A stretch of 64,000 nucleotides of DNA from Affinundibacterium baiyunense (GCF_018139645.1 NZ_JAGSPM010000007.1:186001-250000), one strand, 5' to 3'. Positions 1 through 8,531 are shown, counted from the stretch's first letter. Numbers and translations: made by a program. The notes: generated by a model from the letters alone, not told the origin.

Positions 1-111
1 TTTGACGCAGTTGAAGACCGAGCGGCGGCGGTCAGATTCGCCGAAAAAATCTTTGATGAAAATATTAATGCAGCGTGGTTTGGTGTTGAGAGGGTCTTGG
101 TAGATCGATAA
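1..111 (+). CDS. Partial hypothetical protein (C-terminal end)
   Basis: Frame 1 is open from the window edge to a TAA at 109-111 and encodes the last 36 residues of a protein that starts outside the window. The fragment is mildly acidic and probably helical, and ends in GVERVLVDR. No family is recognised. It ends 73 bp before the next small gene on the same strand and lies near the 3' end of ssrA, so it could belong to an element integrated there. That is inference, since only the tail can be seen. Confidence 0.45.
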   Translation, partial: FDAVEDRAAAVRFAEKIFDENINAAWFGVERVLVDR

Positions 112-184
112 AAGCGATTGAAAATTTAAGTAAACATATTCTGTGGTTTACGCGAAAATACTGATTATTTATTCAGTATTTGTT

Positions 185-511
185 ATGAAATGCCACATGC
201 TAAAAATGCGGGAGCGAGGAATAGTCATCCCAAAAGGTCGCCTCTTTGATCGCTATCACCCTGCAAATGTTGGTGTCTTGAGCCTGCGGGAAACCACTTC
301 AAGTCAACTTCACCGAATGTCTCGAACTGCAGAGTTCAAACTTGGAGAGTCATCAAGTTATCTTCTCGACGCTCAGATACTTTGGATCGAGGGCGGCAGA
401 TTTGTTTTGACTGGTTTTGAACAAGTAAAAACACATGAAGGTGTTGCAGAATATGCACAGTCTTGGCTGATCATTACTCACGGCGCACCGACAGGGCAAG
501 AGGGAAGGTAA
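185..511 (+). CDS. Small hypothetical protein next to ssrA
   Basis: An open frame of about 108 residues from the ATG at 185 (an in-frame GTG at 143 and ATGs at 197 and 206 are alternatives). The protein is soluble-looking, with a basic N-terminus followed by mixed alpha/beta sequence and no signal peptide or membrane segment. The phrases LHRMSRTAEFKLGES and YAQSWLI give it the look of a genuine folded protein. I do not recognise the family with certainty. Its position between a truncated frame and the tmRNA 3' end suggests cargo of a mobile element, but no integrase is visible in the window. Confidence 0.45.
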   Translation: MKCHMLKMRERGIVIPKGRLFDRYHPANVGVLSLRETTSSQLHRMSRTAEFKLGESSSYLLDAQILWIEGGRFVLTGFEQVKTHEGVAEYAQSWLIITHGAPTGQEGR

Positions 512-544
512 TTAACTGTGTATACATACAGTCAATATAAAATA

Positions 545-568
545 AATTTGGGCGAAATTTGGGCGAAA
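545..568. repeat. Two tandem copies of an 11-bp unit
   Basis: The unit AATTTGGGCGA occurs twice head to tail (from 545 and from 556), in the gap between the small gene ending at 511 and the 3' end of ssrA. Short direct repeats beside a tmRNA 3' end can be integrase arm sites, but nothing here proves that role. Confidence 0.4.
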
Positions 569-588
569 ACGGGGACTGAAAACAACTT

Positions 589-638
589 CGCCAAACCTTA
601 ATACTTTGGCAAAAGCCTAGTATTGATGGGGTTTGGCG
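589..638 (-). terminator. Inverted repeat downstream of ssrA, possible terminator
   Basis: CGCCAAACC at 589-597 pairs with GGTTTGGCG at 630-638, and inner AATACT / AGTATT segments extend the stem with small bulges. On the minus strand it lies 21 nt past the tmRNA 3' end and is followed only by a weak T-rich stretch. It could terminate ssrA transcription. The long loop and weak T run also allow an attachment-site-related palindrome. Confidence 0.4.
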
Positions 639-658
639 AGGTTTATTGCGGTATAAAT

Positions 659-1019
659 TGGTGGAGTCGGCGGGAATCGAACCCGCGTCCAGAAGCACTC
701 TACAGACAGTTCTACATACTTAGTGCTGCCATTTAATTTAATTTTAACGACGCGGACGCACACGCTGCGTTAAAACGAGTTACCTATTATTTAGGCCCAA
801 GCTAAGTAACCCAGCTTAGGACGATTCCCTATAAATGACTCTACTGCTGTTGCCAGCCCACCCTAGGGAAGAGGCGGTGTAGAGCTAGCGAGCGATTAAG
901 CTGCTAATGCGTACGAATTATCGTTTGCAGTTATATAGTTCTGATTGTATTTACGAGGTAGTCAGGCCTCGGTATGCCCTGCGCTGCTTTGCAACCCCTG
1001 TCGAAACCAGGTCGACCCC
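659..1019 (-). ncRNA. ssrA: Transfer-messenger RNA (tmRNA)
   Basis: tmRNA rescues ribosomes stalled on broken mRNA and tags the product for proteolysis. On the minus strand the gene begins GGGGTCGACCTGGTTTCGAC at 1019 and ends in the T-arm and acceptor GGTTCGATTCCCGCCGACTC followed by CACCA, ending at 659, so the CCA is encoded. The 5' GGGG(T) and 3' GACTCCACCA can form the alanine-type acceptor stem. The tag frame at 928-896 reads GCA AAC GAT AAT TCG TAC GCA TTA GCA GCT TAA, giving ANDNSYALAA, with the usual protease-recognised ALAA end. Length is 361 nt, normal for a one-piece tmRNA. It follows gph on the same strand but has its own promoter. Confidence 0.96.
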
Positions 1020-1031
1020 AAAGCAATGCTT

Positions 1032-1061
1032 AGTATACTCTATATAGAGTGTGTGTTTCAA
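1032..1061 (-). promoter_or_regulatory. Sigma-70 promoter of ssrA with palindromic spacer
   Basis: Reading the minus strand, TTGAAA (1061-1056) and TATACT (1037-1032) are separated by 18 bp and lie 12 bp before the mature tmRNA 5' end, a good fit to a sigma-70 promoter. The spacer carries a perfect 14-bp palindrome, ACTCTATATAGAGT (1037-1050), and AGTATACT (1032-1039) is a second, overlapping palindrome across the -10 box. These could bind a regulator; that is inference. Confidence 0.65.
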
Positions 1062-1088
1062 TTTTCAAGTCGCGATTCAAAACTTAAT

Positions 1089-1766
1089 TTAGGCGATTTG
1101 TGTTTGTTGTATTTTGCCGCGCACTAGTTCTAGCAATTCAAGCGGCGAATCTAAAATCGCGTCCGCTTTCCAATGGGTAGGCTCAGTCGCACCGCAGTAG
1201 CCCCAAGCCGCAGCAATACTCGTCATTCCAGCGGCTTGCGCTGCTTGCATATCACGTAAATCGTCGCCAACATACCAGCAATCCGTCGTAGTAATCCCAA
1301 TCCGTCTTGCAGCTTCCAAGAGTGGTTCTGGATGCGGCTTTGCATGTGCAGTTGTGTCACCCGAGATCACACAAGCTGCTTTTTCTAAACTGATCAGCGG
1401 AATTAGTGGCGTGGTAAATCTTGCTGCTTTGTTTGTAATGATGCCCCATGTGACGTCAAGATTTTCTAAGCCGGAAATCAGTTCTCTCACGCCAGAAAAT
1501 AATTTACTTTGAGCTGCAATCGCAGATTCGTAGTTGGCAAGAAATTCTACACGCATTGCTTCATATTCAGCATGATCTGGGGTTATCTGAAATGCCGCCC
1601 CAATTAGTCCACGTGCACCAGCAGAGGCGAATGGTCTTAAGCTAAGGTAGGGTGCTGGCTCTAAGCCACGTCTAATACGCATTAAGTTGACCGCTGCAGC
1701 GAGGTCGGGTGCGGTATCTGCTAAGGTGCCGTCGAGGTCAAATAAAACAGCTTTTGGTGTAATCAT
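1089..1766 (-). CDS. gph: HAD-family phosphatase, phosphoglycolate phosphatase type (possible MupP)
   Basis: A 225-residue haloacid dehalogenase phosphatase of the cytosol. Motif I is DLDGTLADT near the N-terminus (both Asp present), motif II is the ITNK region, motif III a Lys in the AKPHPEP stretch, and motif IV is GDDLRDM. The length fits Gph, which hydrolyses 2-phosphoglycolate. The gene overlaps ubiG by 4 nt (ATGA), so the two are translationally coupled. In Pseudomonas the HAD phosphatase directly after ubiG is MupP, an N-acetylmuramate 6-phosphate phosphatase of peptidoglycan recycling, and the position here matches. Sequence alone cannot separate the two substrates. Confidence 0.88.
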   Translation of the reverse strand: MITPKAVLFDLDGTLADTAPDLAAAVNLMRIRRGLEPAPYLSLRPFASAGARGLIGAAFQITPDHAEYEAMRVEFLANYESAIAAQSKLFSGVRELISGLENLDVTWGIITNKAARFTTPLIPLISLEKAACVISGDTTAHAKPHPEPLLEAARRIGITTTDCWYVGDDLRDMQAAQAAGMTSIAAAWGYCGATEPTHWKADAILDSPLELLELVRGKIQQTQIA

Positions 1767-2488
1767 AGTGGGCGAGTGCAGGCAACTAGATAGTTAACGC
1801 TAGTATCTTGATTGAGTGAATAAATTTTGCTGATTGGGTTGTAGCTCATGCCTTTCATGGCATCAACGATCAGTCCGGCGTTGCGAATGTCTTGTGTTAG
1901 CTCCGCTGGTGTGATGAACTTTTCATAATCATGTGTACCTTTCGGTAGCATTTGTAAAAGATATTCGGCGCCAATGATCGCAAACAGATAGGCTTTAGGA
2001 TTACGATTGATCGTTGAGAAAAACACTTTTCCACCGGGTTTGACCAAGCTTGCGCAGGCACGAATTATTGAAGATGGATCGGGCACGTGTTCTAACATTT
2101 CCATGCATGTTACAACGTCGTACTGTCCAGCTTCTCGCTCTGCAATTTCTTCAGCCGCAATTTTCTCGTATCGAACTTGGACGCCAGATTCAAGGCTGTG
2201 TAGATCGGCAACTTTAAGCGCTTTCTCGGACAAATCGATACCAGTGACCTGCGCATTTTTCTTTGCCATTGATTCGGCTAATATGCCACCGCCGCAACCA
2301 ATATCGATGACTTTTTTTCCTGCTAAAGGCGCTAAGTTGTTGATCCATTCTAATCGTAAGGGATTGATCTCATGCAAAGGTTTAAATTCTGAGCTGGGAT
2401 CCCACCAACGATGCGCCAAGTCACTGAATTTTTGAATTTCAGAGGGATCGACATTGCTTGCAGCATGGTTCGAAGTGTTTATTGTCAT
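1763..2488 (-). CDS. ubiG: Ubiquinone biosynthesis O-methyltransferase
   Basis: UbiG carries out both O-methylations of ubiquinone synthesis, using S-adenosylmethionine. The 241-residue protein has the class I methyltransferase motif VIDIGCGGG (residues 60-68), the acidic post-II segment [10 protein letters not shown], and the typical UbiG region [11 protein letters not shown]. The N-terminal [19 protein letters not shown] is diagnostic of the family. It is the first gene of a ubiG-gph pair with a 4-nt overlap. It lies upstream of, and on the same strand as, the gph-ssrA group, and a strong terminator separates it from ompA. Confidence 0.95.
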   Translation of the reverse strand: MTINTSNHAASNVDPSEIQKFSDLAHRWWDPSSEFKPLHEINPLRLEWINNLAPLAGKKVIDIGCGGGILAESMAKKNAQVTGIDLSEKALKVADLHSLESGVQVRYEKIAAEEIAEREAGQYDVVTCMEMLEHVPDPSSIIRACASLVKPGGKVFFSTINRNPKAYLFAIIGAEYLLQMLPKGTHDYEKFITPAELTQDIRNAGLIVDAMKGMSYNPISKIYSLNQDTSVNYLVACTRPL

Positions 2489-2634
2489 AGTAGAATTCGC
2501 TAATGTTCAAAGTCCGTTGCGTTGCTTATCAAATTGGGTCTGTTTAATAACGCGCTATTTTAGAGTAAATAAGGATGGAAGTTGTTTTAACCAGAGTTTG
2601 CTGCAAAAGAAATTCTAGCTTCTTTGATTGCCAA

Positions 2635-2664
2635 TAAAAAAACCCGCCGAAGCGGGTTTTTTTT
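2635..2664 (-). terminator. Rho-independent terminator of ompA
   Basis: The hairpin AACCCGC-CGAA-GCGGGTT is flanked by A runs on the left and T runs on the right. It starts 18 nt past the ompA stop codon on the minus strand. The symmetry would let it work in either direction. Confidence 0.9.
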
Positions 2665-2681
2665 ATGTAAATCAGTCAGAC

Positions 2682-3350
2682 TTATTTATTGATTGTACGT
2701 GTACCAACCACTTCGATTTCAACGCGGCGGTTTTTAGCACGACCTTCTTTTGTTTTGTTATCTGCAACTGGTTGTTTTTCGCCTTTGCCTTCAGAGAAAA
2801 CACGCTTTGCATCAATGCCACGGCTGATGATGTAAGCCTTCACTGCTTCAGAGCGGCGAATAGACAATTTTTGGTTGTATTCGTCTGTGCCAACAGAGTC
2901 TGTGTGACCAACAGCAACGATTACTTCCAAGTTCACATCTTTCAACTTGGATGTCATGTCGTCCAGTTTTACTTTAGCTTCTGGCTTCAAAATTGCTTTG
3001 TCGAAGTCAAAGAAAGCATCTGCTGCAAAAGTTACTTTTTCAGAAGTCGGCACAGGTGCTGGTGCCGGTGCTGGCGGTGGTGGCGGAGGAGCAACTGGCG
3101 CTGGTGGAGGCGGAGGTGCCACTGGTGTTGGAGGTGCCAATGGCAAATCACAACCTGCTACTGCATCTGCAGGTGTGTAGTAGCCAGTGCGCCAGCACAA
3201 ACCGAATGGATCGCGCACGATAATGCCACGTGCATCCTGAACATACGCGCTATATGGAGTGTTGGCTTTGATATCAGTAATCGTTTGTGCCGATGCAGCA
3301 AATGATGCAACAGCCGATGCTGCAATCGCGAGCTTGACTAAAAGTTTCAT
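2682..3350 (-). CDS. ompA: OmpA-family outer-membrane protein with proline-rich linker
   Basis: A 222-residue exported protein that probably links the outer membrane to peptidoglycan. Residues 1-21 form a signal peptide ending in ASA. A short N-terminal module with Cys52 and Cys67 follows, then an unusually proline-rich linker (about 70-101), then a complete OmpA C-terminal domain. The peptidoglycan-binding signature is present (GHTDSVGTDEYN then LSIRR; Asp151 and Arg166 fit the diaminopimelate-binding pair). There is no eight-strand barrel, as in other short betaproteobacterial OmpA proteins. GAGG precedes the ATG at good spacing, and a small palindrome (CGCAGTTNAACTGCG type) sits in the 5' leader. 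Confidence 0.92.
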   Translation of the reverse strand: MKLLVKLAIAASAVASFAASAQTITDIKANTPYSAYVQDARGIIVRDPFGLCWRTGYYTPADAVAGCDLPLAPPTPVAPPPPPAPVAPPPPPPAPAPAPVPTSEKVTFAADAFFDFDKAILKPEAKVKLDDMTSKLKDVNLEVIVAVGHTDSVGTDEYNQKLSIRRSEAVKAYIISRGIDAKRVFSEGKGEKQPVADNKTKEGRAKNRRVEIEVVGTRTINK

Positions 3351-3756
3351 ATATTTTTCCTCGGTTGAGAATAATCGCAGTTGAACTGCGTTAAAAGATG
3401 CAAAAATGCAAGATACAAAATCTGTAACAGTAGAATTTTATCACGTGCTCGATGACAACAGTGTGACTGTCATAGCAGAATTATTCTAAATCAATGAATA
3501 CCTTGTGCGATGCGACAGAAAGAGTTTGCCACAAGTCCACTTTGTTGAACTCAATTCGTCTTCGCTCTAATTAGAGTCTGCGATGTTTATGTCTTTTTTT
3601 GGCAACAGGATTTTTGTAGTAGGTGCCGTCGATAGGAATGTGGTTTTGTAATGTCGAGTTTGTGGTGGTGTTGATAGTTTTTTATTGGTGAGTCTTGCAT
3701 CCGTCGGTGATGCAGTCTTTTCAAGCTATAAAAACCCTAATTTCATATAGTAGCCG

Positions 3757-3765
3757 TGCTAAAAT
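3757..3765 (+). promoter_or_regulatory. Possible extended -10 promoter for gyrA
   Basis: TGCTAAAAT matches the extended -10 pattern TGnTAtaaT at five of six hexamer positions. It lies about 165 bp before the gyrA start. No good -35 box is seen, as is common for extended -10 promoters. The leader would be about 160 nt long and would include the hairpin at 3843. Confidence 0.35.
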
Positions 3766-3842
3766 GAACAGTTGAATACTAAATCCCAAAAAGAGGTTGC
3801 GTAAGCAGCGCTTGAGATTTAGTTAGCATATGTAGGTCTTCC

Positions 3843-3869
3843 GCCAGCCTCGTGCTGGCTTGTTATTTT
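3843..3869 (+). terminator. Hairpin with T-rich tail in the gyrA leader
   Basis: GCCAGC-CTCGT-GCTGGC is followed by TTGTTATTTT, about 60 nt before the gyrA ATG. It resembles a short intrinsic terminator or attenuator. Transcription reading into gyrA from upstream would pass through it. The stem is only six GC-rich pairs, so function is uncertain. Confidence 0.35.
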
Positions 3870-3931
3870 AACCAAGCTTACTGCTGCATTTTTAAGCAAA
3901 TATTTAAGCAATTAGACAAGTCTGACCGCCA

Positions 3932-6565
3932 ATGGATCAATTCGCAAAAGAAACACTCCCGATTTCCCTTGAAGAAGAAATGCGCAAGAGCTACCTAGAT
4001 TACGCCATGAGCGTGATCGTAGGTCGTGCTTTGCCGGATGTGCGTGATGGTTTAAAGCCTGTGCATAGACGCGTGTTGTTCGCGATGCATGAAATGAATA
4101 ACGTCTACAACCGCCCATTCGTCAAATGTGCGCGTGTGGTCGGTGAAGTCATGGGTAAGTATCACCCGCATGGCGATGCTTCCATTTACGATACCTTAGT
4201 GCGTATGGCGCAGGACTTTTCCTTGCGTTACACGCTGGTGGATGGTCAAGGTAACTTCGGTTCTGTCGATGGCGACAATGCGGCAGCGATGCGTTATACC
4301 GAATGTCGCTTGGATAAAATCGCGAATGAAATTTTGGCAGACATCGACAAAGAAACCGTCGATTTTGTGCCTAATTACGATGGTAAAGAAAAAGAACCAT
4401 CCGTTTTGCCAACCCGTATTCCGAATCTGTTGATCAATGGTTCTTCCGGTATTGCGGTTGGTATGGCGACCAATATTCCGCCGCACAATATCACTGAAAT
4501 CATCAACGGCGCGTTGCATGTATTGCGTAACCCAGAATGCACGATTGATGAATTGATTGAAATCATTCCGGCACCAGATTTCCCGACTGCAGGTTTGATT
4601 TACGGCGTATCCGGTGTGCGTGATGGTTATCGTACTGGCCGTGGTCGTGTTGTGATGCGTGCAAAAACGCACTTTGAAGAATTTGGTAAAGAAGGTCGTA
4701 CTGCGATCATCGTTGATGAGTTGCCGTACCAAGTCAATAAAAAATCCTTGTTGGAGCGTATCGCTGAAAACGTTCGCGATAAAAAGCTCGAGGGTATCTC
4801 TGATATCCGCGATGAATCCGATAAGTCGGGTATGCGCGTTGTGATCGAATTGAAGCGCGGTGAAGTTCCTGAAGTCGTCCTGAATAATTTGTACAAACAA
4901 ACGCAATTGCAAGATACGTTTGGTATGAATATGGTGGCTTTGGTGAATGGTCAACCGAAGTTGTTGAACTTGAAGCAAATGCTGGAATGCTTCTTGTCGC
5001 ATCGTCGCGAGGTAGTCACACGCCGCACAGTATTTGAATTGCGCAAAGCGCGTGATCGTGGTCATGTATTGGAAGGTTTGGCAGTTGCCTTGGCAAATAT
5101 CGACGATTTCATCGCAATTATTAAAGCGGCACCAACGCCACCGATCGCGAAACAAGAGTTGATGACACGCGCTTGGGATAGCTCTATGGTGCGTGAAATG
5201 TTGACGCGCACAGCAGCTGATAATCCAGGCGGTATCGAAGCATTCCGTCCTGAGAGTTTGCCTAAGCACTATGGTATCCAGCCAGATGGTTTGTATAAAT
5301 TGTCTGACGATCAAGCGCAAGAGATTTTGCAAATGCGTTTGCAACGCTTGACCGGTTTGGAACAAGATAAAATCGTCAATGAATATAAAGATGTGATGGC
5401 AGAGATCGCTGATCTGTTGGATATTTTGTCTAAGCCAGAGCGCGTCACTGTCATCATTACCGATGAAATGACAGCCTGCATGAACGAATACGGCATCGGC
5501 AATAAAGATGCACGTCGTTCTGAAATCGTCTTGAATGCAACCGACTTAGAAACCGAAGATTTGATTACCCCTGTTGATATGGTTGTCACCTTATCGCACA
5601 CTGGTTATATGAAGTCACAACCATTGTCCGAATATCGAGCGCAAAAACGGGGTGGACGTGGTAAGCAAGCAGCCGCGACAAAGGATGACGATTGGATCGA
5701 ACAACTCTTCGTCGCGAATACCCATGATTACATCTTGTGCTTCTCGAACCGTGGCCGTATGTACTGGTTGAAAGTGTATGAAGTTCCGCAAGGTTCACGT
5801 AATTCACGTGGTAAGCCGATTGTGAATATGTTCCCATTGCAAGAGGGCGAAAAGATTACGGTGATCTTGCCATTGTCTGGTGATAATCGTAGCTTCCCTG
5901 AAGATCATTATGTCTTCATGTCGACCAGCCTTGGTACCGTAAAGAAAACGCCATTGACTGATTTCAGTAATCCTCGCAAGGCGGGCATTATTGCTGTTGA
6001 TCTGGATGAAGGTGACTTCTTGATCGGCGCAGCTTTGACCGACGGTAAGCACGACGTGATGCTGTTCTCCGATGCGGGCAAGGCCGTGCGTTTTGATGAG
6101 AATGATGTGCGTCCTATGGGGCGTACCGCACGTGGTGTGCGCGGTATGAATCTGGAAGAAGGTCAACAAGTCATCGCCTTGTTGGTCGCAGAAAATGAAC
6201 AACAATCCGTTTTGACGGCAACTGAAAATGGCTTCGGCAAACGCACGCCAATTACGGAATACACACGTCATGGCCGCGGTACCAAAGGCATGATTGCCAT
6301 CCAAACTTCAGAGCGTAACGGTAAAGTCGTTGCCGCGACCTTGGTCGAACCAACTGATGAAATCATGTTGATTACCACTGGTGGCGTGTTGATCCGTACC
6401 CGTGTCTCTGAAATCCGTGAAATGGGTCGCGCGACACAAGGTGTGACTTTGATTGCGGTGGAAGATGGCACTAAACTTTCTGGTTTGCAGCGTATTGTGG
6501 AAACGGATGCTGATCCGGAAGTTGAAGGTGGTGATGCAAGCAGTGACGCAGCTGTCGAAGAATAA
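3932..6565 (+). CDS. gyrA: DNA gyrase subunit A
   Basis: GyrA forms, with GyrB, the A2B2 type II topoisomerase that adds negative supercoils. At 877 residues it is close to the E. coli length (875). The catalytic Arg121-Tyr122 (AAMRYTE) and the QRDR helix are in register with E. coli numbering. The C-terminal wrapping domain has a recognisable GyrA box (QKRGGRGK), and the protein ends in an acidic tail. At the position of E. coli Ser83 the residue is Ala (GCT at 4178-4180, HGDASIYD), while Asp87 is kept. No strong Shine-Dalgarno sequence precedes the ATG. The gene starts the conserved gyrA-serC-pheA block. Confidence 0.98.
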   Translation: MDQFAKETLPISLEEEMRKSYLDYAMSVIVGRALPDVRDGLKPVHRRVLFAMHEMNNVYNRPFVKCARVVGEVMGKYHPHGDASIYDTLVRMAQDFSLRYTLVDGQGNFGSVDGDNAAAMRYTECRLDKIANEILADIDKETVDFVPNYDGKEKEPSVLPTRIPNLLINGSSGIAVGMATNIPPHNITEIINGALHVLRNPECTIDELIEIIPAPDFPTAGLIYGVSGVRDGYRTGRGRVVMRAKTHFEEFGKEGRTAIIVDELPYQVNKKSLLERIAENVRDKKLEGISDIRDESDKSGMRVVIELKRGEVPEVVLNNLYKQTQLQDTFGMNMVALVNGQPKLLNLKQMLECFLSHRREVVTRRTVFELRKARDRGHVLEGLAVALANIDDFIAIIKAAPTPPIAKQELMTRAWDSSMVREMLTRTAADNPGGIEAFRPESLPKHYGIQPDGLYKLSDDQAQEILQMRLQRLTGLEQDKIVNEYKDVMAEIADLLDILSKPERVTVIITDEMTACMNEYGIGNKDARRSEIVLNATDLETEDLITPVDMVVTLSHTGYMKSQPLSEYRAQKRGGRGKQAAATKDDDWIEQLFVANTHDYILCFSNRGRMYWLKVYEVPQGSRNSRGKPIVNMFPLQEGEKITVILPLSGDNRSFPEDHYVFMSTSLGTVKKTPLTDFSNPRKAGIIAVDLDEGDFLIGAALTDGKHDVMLFSDAGKAVRFDENDVRPMGRTARGVRGMNLEEGQQVIALLVAENEQQSVLTATENGFGKRTPITEYTRHGRGTKGMIAIQTSERNGKVVAATLVEPTDEIMLITTGGVLIRTRVSEIREMGRATQGVTLIAVEDGTKLSGLQRIVETDADPEVEGGDASSDAAVEE

Positions 6566-6567
6566 TC

Positions 6568-6683
6568 GTAGGGTGGGCGCGGTTTACGTGCCCACGCGTT
6601 ACGCTTAAATTACTTCGGAAAATATTGAAATAAATCTCCGGCGTTTGCCGGAAGCGTGGGCACAGAAATCGTGCCCACCTTAC
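6568..6683. repeat. Inverted-repeat element between gyrA and serC
   Basis: Two 30-bp arms (6568-6597 and 6654-6683) are reverse complements with about five mismatches. Each arm is itself a hairpin (GTGGGC ... GCCCAC). A further hairpin, CCGGC-GTTT-GCCGG, lies between them. It starts 2 nt after the gyrA stop codon and could act as a transcription or mRNA-stability element. The pattern is that of a dispersed palindromic intergenic element. Confidence 0.75.
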
Positions 6684-6707
6684 GTTTAATACTACGGTTT
6701 GAAAACC

Positions 6708-7820
6708 ATGACGACGATCTACAATTTCTCAGCCGGCCCAGCCGTCTTACCTAAAGAAGTCTTGCAACAGGCAGCGAATGAAATGTTAGATTGGCATGGC
6801 AGCGGCATGTCGGTGATGGAAATGAGTCATCGTGGTCCAGAATTTATGTCTATCTTGGCGCAAGCCCAAGCCGATTTGCGCGACCTATTGAACGTTCCTG
6901 CTAACTATAAAATCTTGTTTTTGCAGGGCGGTGGTCTCGGCGAAAACGCGATTATTCCTATGAATTTGGTCGGGCGTAAAACACAGCCTGCAACCATTGA
7001 TTTTATTCACACCGGATCTTGGAGTGGAAAGTCGATTAAGGAAGCGCAAAAATACGCAAACGTGAATGTTGCGGCGTCGAGCCAAGCGACGGGTTTTGAC
7101 GTCGTTCCAAACCCAAGCAGTTGGCAATTGAGTGCTGATCCCGCGTACGTGCATGTGTGTACCAACGAGACTATAGATGGCGTCGAATATCATTTTGTCC
7201 CGGACGTCGCGGCGCGAACCAATAATGCCCCTTTAGTAGCCGACATGTCCTCGCATATTTTGTCGCGCGAGATTGATTTTGCTAAATATGGTGTGATTTT
7301 TGGTGGTGCACAAAAGAACATTGGCCCTGCAGGTTTGACCTTGGTTATTGTGCGTGAAGATTTGTTAGGCTCTGCCTTATCCATTTGCCCGTCTGCCTTT
7401 GATTGGAAAAATGTGGCGGACAATGATTCCATGTATAACACGCCACCGACCTATTCCATTTATATCGCTGGCTTAGTGTTCCAATGGTTGAAGCGACAGG
7501 GTGGCGTAGCGGCGATGGAGCGTCAAAATATCGCGAAAGCCAATTTGCTGTATGACTTTTTGGATAGTACCGACTTCTATGTGACGAAAGTCGCGAAAGA
7601 ATTCCGTTCTCGCATGAACGTGCCTTTCTATTTGAAAGACGAGTCCTTAAATGCCGCGTTTTTGACAGCCGCGAAAGAACGTGGTTTGTTGCAGTTGAAA
7701 GGACATAAATCAGTCGGCGGCATGCGCGCCTCGATTTATAACGCAATGCCGATCGAAGGCGTGCAGGCTTTAGTGGCGTTTATGCGGGATTTTGCGACGC
7801 AGAATACTTTTAAGAGTTAG
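6708..7820 (+). CDS. serC: Phosphoserine aminotransferase
   Basis: SerC converts 3-phosphohydroxypyruvate and glutamate to phosphoserine (serine and pyridoxal phosphate synthesis). The 370-residue protein has the family start [15 protein letters not shown], the substrate-binding SHRGPEF segment, the PLP lysine in [11 protein letters not shown] (Lys203) and the C-terminal [10 protein letters not shown]. An in-frame TTG nine bases upstream is possible, but the ATG at 6708 matches the usual SerC N-terminus. The gyrA-serC-pheA order is typical of beta- and gammaproteobacteria. The palindromic element just upstream may separate its transcript from gyrA. Confidence 0.96.
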   Translation: MTTIYNFSAGPAVLPKEVLQQAANEMLDWHGSGMSVMEMSHRGPEFMSILAQAQADLRDLLNVPANYKILFLQGGGLGENAIIPMNLVGRKTQPATIDFIHTGSWSGKSIKEAQKYANVNVAASSQATGFDVVPNPSSWQLSADPAYVHVCTNETIDGVEYHFVPDVAARTNNAPLVADMSSHILSREIDFAKYGVIFGGAQKNIGPAGLTLVIVREDLLGSALSICPSAFDWKNVADNDSMYNTPPTYSIYIAGLVFQWLKRQGGVAAMERQNIAKANLLYDFLDSTDFYVTKVAKEFRSRMNVPFYLKDESLNAAFLTAAKERGLLQLKGHKSVGGMRASIYNAMPIEGVQALVAFMRDFATQNTFKS

Positions 7821-7915
7821 GATTCATGATGGGCGTTGATGTTGCGTGAATCAATGAACGGCACGAAGAAAAGCAGGAGGTTTTCGATTCTCAACAGGTA
7901 ATCTCGAAGCTTGCG

Positions 7916-8143
7916 ATGACTACATGGCCAAAGCTGTCGGATTCTTTTTGTTTACGGTTTGTTGATTGCGCAGGGGACACGATTTTTAATCAAGCGCAGA
8001 TAAGATTATTACTTGAAGAATTGCGGAGCGAGGCGAAAAAACAAGACGATTCGAAATTTCGTGAGCACTTAGAGAAAGTAATCCGATTTGTTGAACGATC
8101 AATCGATCAATTACATACTTATATTAAATTTAAGGGCGACTAG
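7916..8143 (+). CDS. Small hypothetical protein, possibly N-terminally truncated
   Basis: A 75-residue frame ending in the phrase YIKFKGD. The frame is open further upstream to 7850 with no usual start codon in that part, which suggests a gene that has lost its 5' end. The visible part has an aromatic start (WPKLSDSFCLRFVDCAGDT) and a long charged helix. Small proteins ending in a similar LxFxGD-type tail occur around polymorphic-toxin and Rhs loci as candidate immunity proteins, but I recognise this only by feel. It lies between serC and pheA, where other genomes usually have nothing, with a repeat element at its 3' end. Confidence 0.5.
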   Translation: MTTWPKLSDSFCLRFVDCAGDTIFNQAQIRLLLEELRSEAKKQDDSKFREHLEKVIRFVERSIDQLHTYIKFKGD

Positions 8144-8145
8144 TT

Positions 8146-8216
8146 TGTAGGGCGGGTGAAACCCGCGCCGCCAGAATTTCGAGCTTGTAAGCAGCGCGGG
8201 TTGCACCCGCCCTACA
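8146..8216. repeat. 71-bp inverted-repeat element, 23-bp arms
   Basis: Arms at 8146-8168 and 8194-8216 are reverse complements with one mismatch. The outer sequence is TGTAGGGCGGGTG, and each arm folds on itself (GCGGGT ... ACCCGC). It begins 2 nt after the stop codon of the small gene, so it could act as its terminator. The build resembles the element at 6568-6683, though the sequence differs. Confidence 0.75.
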
Positions 8217-8400
8217 TTTGAGCTTTTTGTTGGATCGCTTGGATATAAACAAAATTCATCTGCATCATCAGCCCTTTCTTCGCATGGTACCCACCATCAC
8301 CTAGAAACCGTGGCGCTGATGAATCAAGTCAAAAGCTTGAATAAGATTGATAGTCTTACTTAATATTTTTCATTGAAACTTTGTGCTTCAATGAATTTTG

Positions 8401-8505
8401 TAGGGCTTACGCAAAATTGTGCTGGCTAGGCGCGGAGCCGAAGACAGTACGCATGTACGGCGAGGTGAACGCAACAACGCCAGCGTCTGTTTTGCGTAAG
8501 ACCTA
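8401..8505. repeat. 105-bp MITE-like element with 16-bp terminal inverted repeats
   Basis: TAGGGCTTACGCAAAA at 8401-8416 and TTTTGCGTAAGACCTA at 8490-8505 are inverted with one mismatch. The interior holds further partial pairing (GCTGGC / GCCAGC) and no open frame. It lies 26 bp before the pheA start in a 388-bp gap. Between it and the element at 8146-8216 I see nothing notable. No clear target-site duplication is visible. The size and terminal repeats suit a non-autonomous mobile or structural element. Confidence 0.7.
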
Positions 8506-8531
8506 TCCCAAAACGGTTTTTAGGTTTTTAA

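Larger units (their letters stand above)
3351..3931. other. 581-bp intergenic region between divergent ompA and gyrA
   Basis: No open frame here looks like a gene. The region must hold the promoters of ompA (minus) and gyrA (plus). Two elements stand out and are listed separately: an extended -10 sequence near 3757-3765 and a GC hairpin followed by T-rich sequence at 3843-3869. The remainder is AT-rich with no clear repeat. Confidence 0.6.

Noticed and set aside
474-698. Minus-strand 74-residue frame over the ssrA 3' end
   Set aside because: It reads through the tRNA-like end of the tmRNA gene; the first residues come from acceptor and T-arm sequence, so it is not a gene.
2628-3305. Plus-strand 225-residue frame opposite ompA
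   Set aside because: A Cys/Trp/Arg-rich translation of the ompA antisense strand, with the low-complexity part coming from the proline-rich linker.
4196-5365. Minus-strand 389-residue frame opposite gyrA
   Set aside because: Long only because gyrA codon bias removes stops on the other strand; no family character and no start signals.
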